DNA of 64,000 bases, from assembly GCF_025144665.1 (NCBI RefSeq), contig NZ_CP102294.1, positions 1,054,001 through 1,118,000 of the forward strand, written 5' to 3'. Below, piece after piece: positions 44,960-53,298 of the stretch. Position 1 is the first letter of the stretch. Each line of letters starts with the position of its first letter. Source of the stretch: Alistipes ihumii AP11 (GTDB lineage Bacteria > Bacteroidota > Bacteroidia > Bacteroidales > Rikenellaceae). Under the pieces are notes generated by a model. It saw only the letters and a list, made by a program, of their open reading frames with translations, was not told where the DNA came from and made no database searches. The position numbers and the translations under genes are program-made.

Positions 44960-46033
44960 TTATTGCGACACAAACACTCTCCAGCTCCCTTCCTTCTCGC
45001 CTCGCTCCACATACTTTTTTGAAATCAATTGATCCAACAACTTCTGAATGGCCGCAACACTGATACCTGTTTCCTCTTTCATGTCTGCAAACGTCAGAGT
45101 GGGTTGTGTTCGCATAGCGTTCAGAATTTTTGTATAATTGGGCGTTCGGAATGCAATCCGTTCCCCATCATACCACCACACATTCTCACTCCTCTCGCTC
45201 ACAAACAGCACATCATTATACACTTCTGTAGCCACCAAGTCATTGAAATATTTCAAAAAAGGACGGATATCCTTGATCCCTGCATGGGCTCCATCACTAG
45301 GAACAGGACCTACTTCAAGATCAGCCTGATGTAAAGCTTCCAGATATTCGCTCTTTTTACGACTACGAACCACAATCATTGGATAGTCGTGGCGCGTTAG
45401 GATGTAATTGACCAACAGCCGGGCAATTCGACCGTTACCGTCCTCGAAAGGATGAATGCGTATATAACGGTAGTGAAACAGTGCGGCCAACTCTACTGGA
45501 GATAGTTTCCCTTCTTGTTCTGCTGTATTATACCAGTCCACTAAGTCTCCCATCAGTCCGGGTGTCTCCTCAGGTGAGGCATATTCGAATCTGTCCCCAT
45601 ATCGGGTGATAACACTGTTAGGCCGAGTCTTATACTGGCCGGCATGAATTACATAACTCGTCTGCATACCACCAGGCAAATCTCGATAAACAGTATAATC
45701 TTCTCGTAATATGGTTTTATGCAATGTCCGGATAAAATTCTGTGTTAATGGCACTCCCTTCACCGTAGCCTCTTCCGTCATCATTCGCAGGCCTACGTTG
45801 CTCGCGGTCATTTCTTGTACGTCACGCACGTCTGCCTCCCCAATCACCTTGCCGAAAAGTAGCAATATTTCCGTCTGGCCATAAGTCAACGTATTACCCT
45901 CAATATGATTACTGTTGTAATTGAAATCCACAGTAAAACGGCGACTGAGCCTTTCCCTATCCTTCTCCGACAGCGGCTGCAAATTCTGCCATGCAGTCAA
46001 CGCTTTCTTTATATTAAGATACTTCATATTCAT
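44960..46033 (-). CDS. fic: Fic family protein with C-terminal winged helix
   Basis: A 357-aa protein. Fic active site HPFEDGNGR (194-202) for AMP (or other) transfer to target hydroxyls. An N-terminal inhibitory motif SNHIEGN (41-47) fits (S/T)xxxE(G/N), so this is a class II, self-inhibited Fic. The C-terminus (PTLTFADMKEETGISVAAIQ, KLLDQLISKKYVE) is a winged helix that could bind DNA. The start is 46033 (MNMKYL) with 46027 as alternative. Target unknown; these proteins are often found near defence genes. Confidence 0.85.
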   Translation of the reverse strand: MNMKYLNIKKALTAWQNLQPLSEKDRERLSRRFTVDFNYNSNHIEGNTLTYGQTEILLLFGKVIGEADVRDVQEMTASNVGLRMMTEEATVKGVPLTQNFIRTLHKTILREDYTVYRDLPGGMQTSYVIHAGQYKTRPNSVITRYGDRFEYASPEETPGLMGDLVDWYNTAEQEGKLSPVELAALFHYRYIRIHPFEDGNGRIARLLVNYILTRHDYPMIVVRSRKKSEYLEALHQADLEVGPVPSDGAHAGIKDIRPFLKYFNDLVATEVYNDVLFVSERSENVWWYDGERIAFRTPNYTKILNAMRTQPTLTFADMKEETGISVAAIQKLLDQLISKKYVERGEKEGSWRVFVSQ

Positions 46034-46051
46034 ATTTATCAACAAACAGTA

Positions 46052-46097
46052 CAAAGATACAAAAAACACCTAAAAGGTTGTAATGATACAACCTTTT
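46052..46097 (-). promoter_or_regulatory. Fic promoter -7 box and 11-bp inverted repeat
   Basis: Minus-strand -7 box TATCTTTG (46059-46052). Just upstream lies a perfect repeat AAAAGGTTGTA / TACAACCTTTT (46072-46097, 4-base spacer), centred about 25 bp before the -7 box, where the -33 element would be. It may be the binding site for the Fic winged helix. Confidence 0.65.
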
Positions 46098-46155
46098 TTC
46101 TAAATCAATCTGTCTAGCATCAATAACTACTTACTAAAAACAAAATGACAAAAGC

Positions 46156-46384
46156 TGCTGGCCAAAAGAAAAAGAGATGAGCGTTCTTGCTACCAATGTC
46201 CGCCATTTCGACGTTATGAAGAACGTTTAGTTTAGAACTTGAATAGATATACAACAAACCAGACTAAATTCCTATGATTGACCTTTTGTGCGGATTACAT
46301 TTATCTTTCATGTCTTTGGGAGACACAACCTCCGATATGGGGTAAAAGCTATTTTATATTTGATCTTTTTTCTTTTGGCCAGCA
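46156..46384. repeat. Eighteen-bp inverted repeat pair around non-coding DNA
   Basis: TGCTGGCCAAAAGAAAAA (46156-46173) and its exact inverse (46367-46384) enclose about 193 bp with no gene. Stretch 46,034-46,489 otherwise holds only the Fic promoter. The pair could be the ends of a small non-autonomous element or an old recombination joint. Confidence 0.5.
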
Positions 46385-46489
46385 AAATTCCGCCCCCAGT
46401 TCGTCCCTCAGCATATTTTTAATCATCACAATAAATTGAATGTCAACAATATACCACAACACAATATTTTCTGATTACGAACACTCCCG

Positions 46490-47462
46490 GTGGTTCTGAT
46501 GGTGGACGATACCATTATCGGAACATTGGGAAACTTCAGTGCTTCCATCGGAAAAGCCAAAAGCAAGAAAACTTTCAACGTTTCAGCCATTGTCGCATCG
46601 GCATTGAGTGGCAGTACCGTACTTCATTATCGGTCTACATTTCCCGAAAATAAGCGGAAGATTCTATACATAGACACAGAGCAGGGGCGGTATCATTGTC
46701 AGCAGGTATTGAAACGCATCTTACCGTTTGGCCGACTTGCCGGAATACAAGAATCCGGATAATCTGATTATGCTGGCTCTGCGCAAGTTTTCCCCTAAAC
46801 TACGTCTGGCGATAGTCGAACAGGCCATTGGCACGATACCAGATTTGGGATTGGTGGTAATTGATGGCATCCGTGATTTCCTGTATGACATCAATTCTCC
46901 CGGTGAATCTACCGACATCATCTCCAAATTCATGCAGTGGACAGATGACAGGCAAATCCATATCCATACTGTCTTGCATCAGAACAAGAATGATGAACAT
47001 GCCCGTGGTCACATCGGCACGGAACTCAACAATAAAGCGGAAACCATCATGCAGGTCGAAGTGGACAAAGAGGACAAGACTGTAAGCGTGGTCGAAGCCG
47101 TCCATATCCGTGACCGTGAGTTTGAGCCTTTCGCCTTCCGCATAAACGAGGAAGCCATGCCCGAACCGGTAGAGTTCTATCTGCCCAAAGAGAAGAAGAC
47201 TGGACGACCAACCAAAGGACCGTTCGATCCGGACAAGGAGATTCCAAAGAATGTACATCGTCCAGCATTGGATACCGTTTTTGCCAATGGCAACATCAGC
47301 AATTACGATGATTATATAGAACGCTTGAAAGAGGGTTACGGATTGCAGGGTATAAAACTCGGTTATAACAAGGCGGTAAAGGTCGCAACATTGCTCAGCG
47401 ACAAACAAATGGTTATAAAAGAAGGGAAAGATTATGCCTTCAATCCAGAATATCATTATTGA
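46490..47462 (+). pseudogene. RepA-like AAA/RecA-fold ATPase of a mobilisable element, truncated and frameshifted
   Basis: Two frames make one protein. The first part has MVDDTIIGTLGNFSASIGKA and KSKKTFNVSAIVASALSG (P-loop region GKAKSKKT) and ILYIDTEQGRYHCQQVLKRI. Near 46725-46745 the frame shifts; the second part continues RLADLPEYKNPDNLIMLAL, LVVIDGIRDFLYDINSPGES (Walker B VVIDG) and a winged-helix-like C-terminus. About 100 N-terminal residues expected in this family are missing. Such ATPases sit beside mobilisation genes in Bacteroides integrative mobilisable elements. Confidence 0.7.
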
Positions 47463-47657
47463 TTTCAACTTTACTTTATTGTCGGGGCGTATATATAAGA
47501 ATAAAGCAAAGTCGGAGGAAGACATCATGTGAGATATTCATATTCTCCCCTCTTTTAGAGGCTAGTATCATCCTATGTTTCCTATCCGAGTGCCAGTTCA
47601 CTATACGCATCCTATATGGCGTGTCGGGAAACATCAACAGGTAACTGTTACGAGATA

Positions 47658-47699
47658 TGCCAAGGTATAACCTCACTGCGTTACGGTTGTACATTGGCA
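47658..47699. other. Candidate transfer origin region
   Basis: An imperfect inverted repeat (TGCCAAGGTATAACC 47658-47672 with GGTTGTACATTGGCA 47685-47699, 11 of 15 paired) lies in the gene-free gap 47,463-47,775 directly upstream of the MobC-like gene, where oriT usually lies. No nick site can be defined by eye. Confidence 0.35.
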
Positions 47700-47775
47700 C
47701 TCTCGCCTGCTCAGTTCCCTCGCCAGTGCGGTACTCGCAAGCTCGCACCTATTCAACCATTATAAAACGATTCAA

Positions 47776-48195
47776 ATGAAAGAAGATATTTTCAATACAT
47801 CGGACTCCTCGAAAGAGACAAGAAACGTCTTCATCGGGGCAAAAGTAACTCCTACTCAGAAGGAGCATATAAAATCACTGGCTGCAAAATGCGGTATGAC
47901 CGTAAGCGATTACCTATTGTCGTGTGCCTATAACTTCAAGCCCAAAGCAAGGCTCACGAAAGAAGAGGCGGCCCTGTTACAGAATCTGGACGATTGTCGG
48001 TCTGACCTCGTAAAGTACACCTCGGCACTGCACGGAATGTCCACAAAACAACGCATGGCAATGTTCAATCAGATTCCGTTCATGGTCGGCTGGCTCAAGG
48101 AACTTGGCAATGTGGCCGAAAGTGTCTGTCAGTTCCTGAATGCGGTAAAAGAGAAGAACAAAATTCCGTCTAACCCAAAATCCGAAGAAGAATGA
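47776..48195 (+). CDS. MobC-like plasmid mobilisation accessory protein
   Basis: A 139-aa protein with FIGAKVTPTQKEHIKSLAAK, CGMTVSDYLLSCAYNFKPK (ribbon-helix-helix-like, the family RVTxxEkxxI...A...GlsvSeylr pattern). It binds oriT and aids the relaxase. The gene overlaps the relaxase start by 4 bp. It appears intact although its neighbours are broken. Confidence 0.75.
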   Translation: MKEDIFNTSDSSKETRNVFIGAKVTPTQKEHIKSLAAKCGMTVSDYLLSCAYNFKPKARLTKEEAALLQNLDDCRSDLVKYTSALHGMSTKQRMAMFNQIPFMVGWLKELGNVAESVCQFLNAVKEKNKIPSNPKSEEE

Positions 48196-48407
48196 TAGCA
48201 AAAGCCAAAGCCATATCGCATGGTATAAACGACATCCGTTACATTACCGGCGAATCACAGCACAAAAAACATCCGGAGAAAATTTATCGGGTATTGGACA
48301 ATCTGTTGCCCTCAGAACCGGACGCTATGGGAATATGGAACTCCATGCAGTTGACCTTATCCCAACATCGGCCAATAAAGAATTCCGTAATCAGCATATT
48401 ATGCTAA
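48192..48407 (+). pseudogene. Relaxase, N-terminal fragment
   Basis: 71 codons starting MIAKAKAISHGINDIRYITG, the beginning of the relaxases that follow MobC-like genes in Bacteroides elements, with PSEPDAMGIWNSMQLTL. The catalytic histidines expected further on are absent because the frame ends at 48407. A C-terminal-like fragment lies at 59577-60101 on the other strand. Confidence 0.6.
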
Positions 48408-48444
48408 TTGACTATCAATAGTTTACAGCCTAAAAGATAAACTG

Positions 48445-48470
48445 CTCGAAAATTTACTTGTTTTTTCGAG
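48445..48470. terminator. Hairpin after the relaxase fragment
   Basis: CTCGAAAA / TTTTCGAG (48445-48452, 48463-48470) with T-rich loop side. The interval 48,408-49,190 otherwise holds no gene I can support. Confidence 0.4.
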
Positions 48471-49020
48471 AAAAATCGAAGATTTAACACTTTTAACCTT
48501 AATTTATCTTCAAACGAAGGGAAAAAGAGAAAAATGGCTCTCTTTTGCTCCGAAACCTCCGGTTCGCAAAGATAAGGCATATCGGTGATTATTTCTCCGA
48601 TTCGAGTTGCAAAATCAGAGATGGTTTTACGGATTTTGGGGTTGGCTCTTGTGTCTTGACAAGGGCTCGAATCATGTCTGTTTTGTGAGCAGGATTTCTG
48701 TGTCTTTTGCAGCCAAAAAAAGAAAGTCGGCAGATATCGTTCGGTTCGGCTTTGGCGAAGCCATTTCTTTTTCTCCCTCTGTTAGCTTTACTTTAATGCA
48801 CGTATATATGAATACGAGGATAAAGTAAAGTTGGTTTTCATTTTGAATAGCCAATCTAATCTTGAGATTTGTGTTTATGTAACGAATAATATATTGTTGT
48901 TATATGGGTGTATTGGCACTTACAAACAATATGATGGCATTTACATTTTTTCAAAGCAAAATCACCTTGTCTTTCGCACTTTTCCAAAAATGCTTCTCGG
49001 AATCGGCTGCAAAGACATTG

Positions 49021-49103
49021 GATTCGCTTGGAAAAATATTGTATAATGGTTGTGATTCGTTTGAAAAAGTGTCGCGAACAAGATTTATTCGCTTGAAAAA
49101 GTG
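49021..49103 (+). repeat. Three direct repeats about 33 bp apart
   Basis: GATTCGCTTGGAAAAA (49021-49036), GATTCGTTTGAAAAAGTG (49054-49071) and ATTCGCTTGAAAAAGTG (49087-49103). The regular spacing of about three helical turns puts them on one face of DNA. They lie 90 bp upstream of the -7 box of the HTH gene. Confidence 0.6.
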
Positions 49104-49190
49104 TAGAACCGTTATATTGTACTTGTTTTAGCCATCTCTTCTAGTTTTGAGATTTTCCCTTTTAATAATCATTAAATAGATAAAATCTAA

Positions 49191-49198
49191 TATCTTTG
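49191..49198 (+). promoter_or_regulatory. -7 box upstream of the HTH gene
   Basis: TATCTTTG, 22 bp before ATG 49221. No good -33 TTTG at the usual distance, so the promoter may need an activator. Confidence 0.55.
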
Positions 49199-49220
49199 TA
49201 TATTATATGATGAGTTGACT

Positions 49221-49541
49221 ATGACAAAGAATACAATGGGAACCAAACTGCCTCGAAAATTGGTGCAGAAGATGTCGATTGTAGGAGAGCAGATTAAACT
49301 AGCTCGTTTGCGCAGGAATTTGAGTGTGGTTCAGATTGCAGAACGTGCTACTTGCTCTCCGTTGACCGTGTCCCGAATAGAGAAAGGTATACCAACAGTA
49401 GCAATCGGAATTTACTTGCGAGTGTTGTATGCTTTGCAGCTTGACGATGATATTCTGTGGTTAGCCAGAGAAGACAAATTGGGAAAAGCTTTGCAGGATT
49501 TGAGTTTGAAGACAAGGAAACGAGCTTCAAAAAAGGAATAG
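49221..49541 (+). CDS. XRE-family transcription regulator (HipB-like)
   Basis: A 106-aa protein. HTH in residues about 22-75 (GEQIKLARLRRNLSVVQIAE, CSPLTVSRIEKGIPTVAIGI), then LRVLYALQLDDDILWLARED, as in HipB antitoxins. No HipA kinase follows, so it is an orphan or regulates the nearby genes. ATG 49221 chosen over TTG 49215. Confidence 0.75.
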   Translation: MTKNTMGTKLPRKLVQKMSIVGEQIKLARLRRNLSVVQIAERATCSPLTVSRIEKGIPTVAIGIYLRVLYALQLDDDILWLAREDKLGKALQDLSLKTRKRASKKE

Positions 49542-49660
49542 GGCGTATGTCCTCCTATACATAAGCTGCAATTTGCTCTGTTGGAATAAAAAAATATGGC
49601 TCAAAATTTTGTGTTATGCAACAAAAGCATTATGTTTGAATTGCATAATAAATAATATAT

Positions 49661-51034
49661 ATGAAATTCGTTGATAGAATAGATGAAGCTGCACGATTAA
49701 AGGATGCTCTTGCAAGAGAGAAGTCCTCATTAGTCGTGATGTACGGTCGCAGACGGTTGGGTAAGTCAACGCTTATCAAAAGGGTGTTGTCGGATACGGA
49801 TGTTTATTTCCTTGCCGATCGTTCTGAAGGCCAACACCAAAGGATATTGCTTGCAAAAGTGATAGCACAGGTGTTTCCAGATTTCGACAAATTGACATAT
49901 CCAGATTGGGAATCTATATTTCGTGCGGTCAATTATCGAACAGACAAGCGTTTTACTCTATGTTTGGATGAATTTCCGTATCTTGTAGAGCAATCACCAG
50001 AGCTGCCGTCTGTATTGCAGAAACTTGTTGATGAGAAGCAGTTGAAGTATAACCTGGTACTTTGCGGTTCATCACAAAATATGATGTATGGGTTGTTCCT
50101 TGATTCTACTGCACCTCTATATGGGCGTGCTGATGAAATAATGAGGCTTGCACCGATACGTTTGCCGTATATTCAAGAGGCTTTGCTTCTTAATGCGATG
50201 AATGCCATTGAAGAGTATGCCGTATGGGGCGGTGTACCACGTTATTGGGAATTGAGGGAAAACAGAAGTTCGCTTGATGATGCCCTGTGGCGCAATATCC
50301 TTTCTGTAAATGGAACTCTTTATGAAGAGCCTATAAAACTGTTTCAGGATGATGTCAAGGATATTGTCAAGACTTCAACGATCATGTCTTATATCGGGAC
50401 TGGTGCAAACCGGCTTTCTGAGATTGCAGCACGATGCAATGAGCCGGCAACCAATCTGTCGCGTCCGTTGAAGAAACTTATCGATCTCGGATTCTTGGAA
50501 AAAGATGTTCCGTTCGGTATTGATGAGAAGAATGCGAAAAAGAGCCTCTACAAGATAGCCGATCCGTTTATGGCATTCTACTATCAGTTTGTTGTTCCTA
50601 ATCGCTCGTTTATCGAGTTTGGACGTCGTTTGCCCATAGAACAGGCTTTGACTGCTCATTTCTCTGAGTATGTGAGTATGCAGTGGGAAAAACTGTGTCG
50701 GGATGCCGTAACAGGAAATCTTGTTAACGGAATAGTTTATGGCAAGGCAAAACGTTGGTGGGGTTCTGTTCTCAATGAGGACAAAAAGCCGGAACAAGTT
50801 GAATTTGATGTGATGGCAGAATCGCTTGATAAAAAGTATCTTTTGGTCGGTGAATGCAAATGGACAACCCAAGAGAACGGCAAACAACTGACAGCCGAAC
50901 TTCTCCGCAAAGCTAATCTGCTGCCGTTTGCCAAGAACTACACCGTCGTTCCAGTGCTGTTCCTTAAGAACGCTCCGAAAGATGATGCTGGGAATACGAT
51001 GTTGCCGAAATATATAATTGAGTTGATGAGATAA
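49661..51034 (+). CDS. AAA ATPase with DUF234-type nuclease-like C-terminus
   Basis: A 457-aa protein. Walker A VMYGRRRLGKSTLIKRV (residues about 26-42), Walker B FTLCLDEFPYLV, sensor-like LVLCGSSQNMM. Middle winged helix (TGANRLSEIAARCNEPATNL). The C-terminus has VEFDVMAESLDKKYLLVGEC followed by KW: the D...E-x-K spacing of a PD-(D/E)xK nuclease-like fold. Such ATPases are frequent in Bacteroides; the role is unknown. Own short leader of 119 bp after the HTH gene. Confidence 0.75.
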   Translation: MKFVDRIDEAARLKDALAREKSSLVVMYGRRRLGKSTLIKRVLSDTDVYFLADRSEGQHQRILLAKVIAQVFPDFDKLTYPDWESIFRAVNYRTDKRFTLCLDEFPYLVEQSPELPSVLQKLVDEKQLKYNLVLCGSSQNMMYGLFLDSTAPLYGRADEIMRLAPIRLPYIQEALLLNAMNAIEEYAVWGGVPRYWELRENRSSLDDALWRNILSVNGTLYEEPIKLFQDDVKDIVKTSTIMSYIGTGANRLSEIAARCNEPATNLSRPLKKLIDLGFLEKDVPFGIDEKNAKKSLYKIADPFMAFYYQFVVPNRSFIEFGRRLPIEQALTAHFSEYVSMQWEKLCRDAVTGNLVNGIVYGKAKRWWGSVLNEDKKPEQVEFDVMAESLDKKYLLVGECKWTTQENGKQLTAELLRKANLLPFAKNYTVVPVLFLKNAPKDDAGNTMLPKYIIELMR

Positions 51035-51098
51035 TGTTTGATTGATTTACTGTATAATCAGAGTTGCAACCATAAATTGATTGATATATTAGATAAAT

Positions 51099-51983
51099 AT
51101 GAGGCCAGAGGAGATTCAAAATAGGATAATAAACGGAAGATGTGAAGAGGTATTAAAAGATCTTGATGATGATAGTATTGATTTCATTCTAACATCCCCG
51201 CCATATGCTGATAAAAGAGATTACGCTATTGAAAATACTTCTTCATCTCCTGCAGAATATCTTGATTGGTTTAAGCCAATGGCAAAAGAGATTCATCGTG
51301 TTTTAAAAAACAATGGAAGTTTTGTTTTGAATATTAGTGATAAGGTAGTAAATGGCATTCAGCAAATATATGTTTTTGAATTGGTTGTATATCTTTGTAG
51401 AGAACTCCATTTTCATTTAGTACGCGATTATATTTGGTATAACCCGGCAACTCCGCCCAATATTTATTCTACGGGGAAATATGGGAGAACAAAAAAATCT
51501 CATGAATATTGTTTTTGGTTTAGTAAATCTATGAAGTGGACTTTTAATATGGATCCGATTCGGAAACCTTATAGCAAGGATATGCAGAAGTTTCTTGACG
51601 GTAAAGGGAAAGGGGGGAGAACTGAGAATACTCGCCCCAGTACCCATAATTTTAATTGTGGAGTAAAATGGAAAAATAACGGAGGGTCTGATCCCGGAAG
51701 TGTAATTTCTATTGGCAATACGAATAGTAATGATTTATTCTTTAAACTTTGTAAAGAAAGAGGAGTGAGTCATCCGGCAAGATTTCCAGAAAAGCTAGCG
51801 GCATTCTTTATTCTTGCTGGAACCAATGAAGGCGATATCGTTTTGGATCCTTTCTCTGGTTCAGGAACAACTTGTTTAGTTGCAAAACTGTATAATAGAC
51901 GTTGGATAGGAATTGATGCTAATAATGATTATTGTGAACTCGCAACATTAAGAATTGAGCGTGAGGAGAATGAAAGGGAATAA
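51099..51983 (+). CDS. DNA amino-methyltransferase 1 (beta class)
   Basis: A 294-aa N6-adenine or N4-cytosine methyltransferase. Catalytic motif TSPPY (residues 32-36) comes before the SAM motif DPFSGSGTT (250-258), the beta order. Between them is a target-recognition part with SKSMKWTFNMDPIRKPYS. First gene of a six-gene operon (51,099-57,952); its end overlaps the next gene by 14 bp. In this setting it probably marks self DNA for the linked nuclease-helicase (inference). Confidence 0.85.
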   Translation: MRPEEIQNRIINGRCEEVLKDLDDDSIDFILTSPPYADKRDYAIENTSSSPAEYLDWFKPMAKEIHRVLKNNGSFVLNISDKVVNGIQQIYVFELVVYLCRELHFHLVRDYIWYNPATPPNIYSTGKYGRTKKSHEYCFWFSKSMKWTFNMDPIRKPYSKDMQKFLDGKGKGGRTENTRPSTHNFNCGVKWKNNGGSDPGSVISIGNTNSNDLFFKLCKERGVSHPARFPEKLAAFFILAGTNEGDIVLDPFSGSGTTCLVAKLYNRRWIGIDANNDYCELATLRIEREENERE

Positions 51984-53298
51984 TAAAGAATATATTGTTG
52001 AATGTGTAGATGGAGCAAAAGGAATTTTGTCTCTTCCTGCGAAATCTATCAAATTGGTTTATGGGTCGCCTCCATACCCCAATGCCGATCGTAATTACGG
52101 TAATTGGTCTTCTGCGGAGTATATAGATAAAATATCGCCTTTTATTGATGCTGCTTGTGCTAAGCTCCGTGACGATGGTTTCTTGGTTATCAATGTTAAA
52201 GCCAATAGAGAAAAACCGCGCAAAGGAATAAATAGTACTCGGTCCCTTATTGTCGAAAAATTGGCGATTGAATTGGAGGAAAGATGGCATCTATATTGTG
52301 TGGACATTGAAATATGGATTAAAGATAATCCTGTCCCTACGGGTCTCCGTGTAGCTTGTCAAGATGCCTATGAACAGAATCTATGGTTTTCTGTTAGCCC
52401 ACAATGGAAAATAAATATTGATGATATTCGAAGAGAATATGATGCAGAGACATTAAAGGCGTATGCTCATAATGAATTTAAACCTCGTGCTAATGGGCTT
52501 TCTTATGTAAGGAAAGCCAAACATATAAAACCGAATCCCAAAGGGGCGCTTCCTCTTAATGTTATAAAGGGAAGTGTGTCATCAAAACAATCAGAGCATC
52601 AGGCTGTGCAACCAGGGTATCTTCCTGCTAAATATATTAAAGCATGTACGAAGGAAGGAGATTTGGTGGTTGATCCATGGCTTGGATCCGGAACTACTGG
52701 GTATGAGTGTTTGAAACTTGGACGACGTTTTGCCGGATATGACATTAGCAAGGAGTATGTTGAATATTCGAGTCATTCATTAGATATCTTATCGGAGGAA
52801 TTGGCTATGGTAAGCAAAATATCCAAACAAAGGGAGTCCATTCAGCGGAAGTTTGTTCAGGCTTTGGGAATTGCAGTTGTGGAACATAGTGCTCTTAATG
52901 AAAGACCTTTAAGACTTAAGCTTTCGAAACCAATCCCAATCGAATTGCTTATTTATGCATTTCCTGCAACGAATCCACCAGGAGGACGGAGTATTCATGA
53001 GTATAAATTTAATTTGAATGTTCCCAATCAAGAAAAAGGACAAAAAGGTAATTTTGATTCTTCTGCATATACTCTGTTAGTCTCGTATGTTGAAGATTAT
53101 GACGTATTTGTCTTATATGATGCGGAAAAACACAAGAACTTTTCTTATAATGCTAATGTCCAGTGTAAAGATGATTTAATCCTTCACGCCATGCAAGAGA
53201 AAGTTGCTAGGGGCATTAAAACAAATGGAGAGGTGTTGTATGCTGCACGGGCAGAGTATTTATCTGAGGCTATTAAAGCAAGATTAATTGGAGAATGA
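51970..53298 (+). CDS. DNA methyltransferase 2 with extra C-terminal domain
   Basis: A 442-aa protein. Residues 1-265 are a second beta-class methyltransferase: GSPPYPN (32-38) and DPWLGSGTTGYE (235-246). Residues about 290-442 form another domain (LRLKLSKPIPIELLIYAFPA, NPPGGRSIHEYKFNLNVPNQ, TLLVSYVEDYDVFVLYDAEK) that I cannot assign with confidence; it resembles small-molecule/nuclease-like domains in restriction enzymes (E-K and D-x-D residues in strands). It may be the target-recognition or cleavage part. Start ATG 51970, translationally coupled. Confidence 0.75.
   Translation: MKGNNKEYIVECVDGAKGILSLPAKSIKLVYGSPPYPNADRNYGNWSSAEYIDKISPFIDAACAKLRDDGFLVINVKANREKPRKGINSTRSLIVEKLAIELEERWHLYCVDIEIWIKDNPVPTGLRVACQDAYEQNLWFSVSPQWKINIDDIRREYDAETLKAYAHNEFKPRANGLSYVRKAKHIKPNPKGALPLNVIKGSVSSKQSEHQAVQPGYLPAKYIKACTKEGDLVVDPWLGSGTTGYECLKLGRRFAGYDISKEYVEYSSHSLDILSEELAMVSKISKQRESIQRKFVQALGIAVVEHSALNERPLRLKLSKPIPIELLIYAFPATNPPGGRSIHEYKFNLNVPNQEKGQKGNFDSSAYTLLVSYVEDYDVFVLYDAEKHKNFSYNANVQCKDDLILHAMQEKVARGIKTNGEVLYAARAEYLSEAIKARLIGE

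Noticed and set aside
49221-51034. HTH gene plus ATPase considered as a HipBA-type toxin-antitoxin pair
   Set aside because: The second gene is an AAA ATPase with a nuclease-like tail and lacks HipA kinase motifs; the 119-bp gap also argues against a coupled pair.
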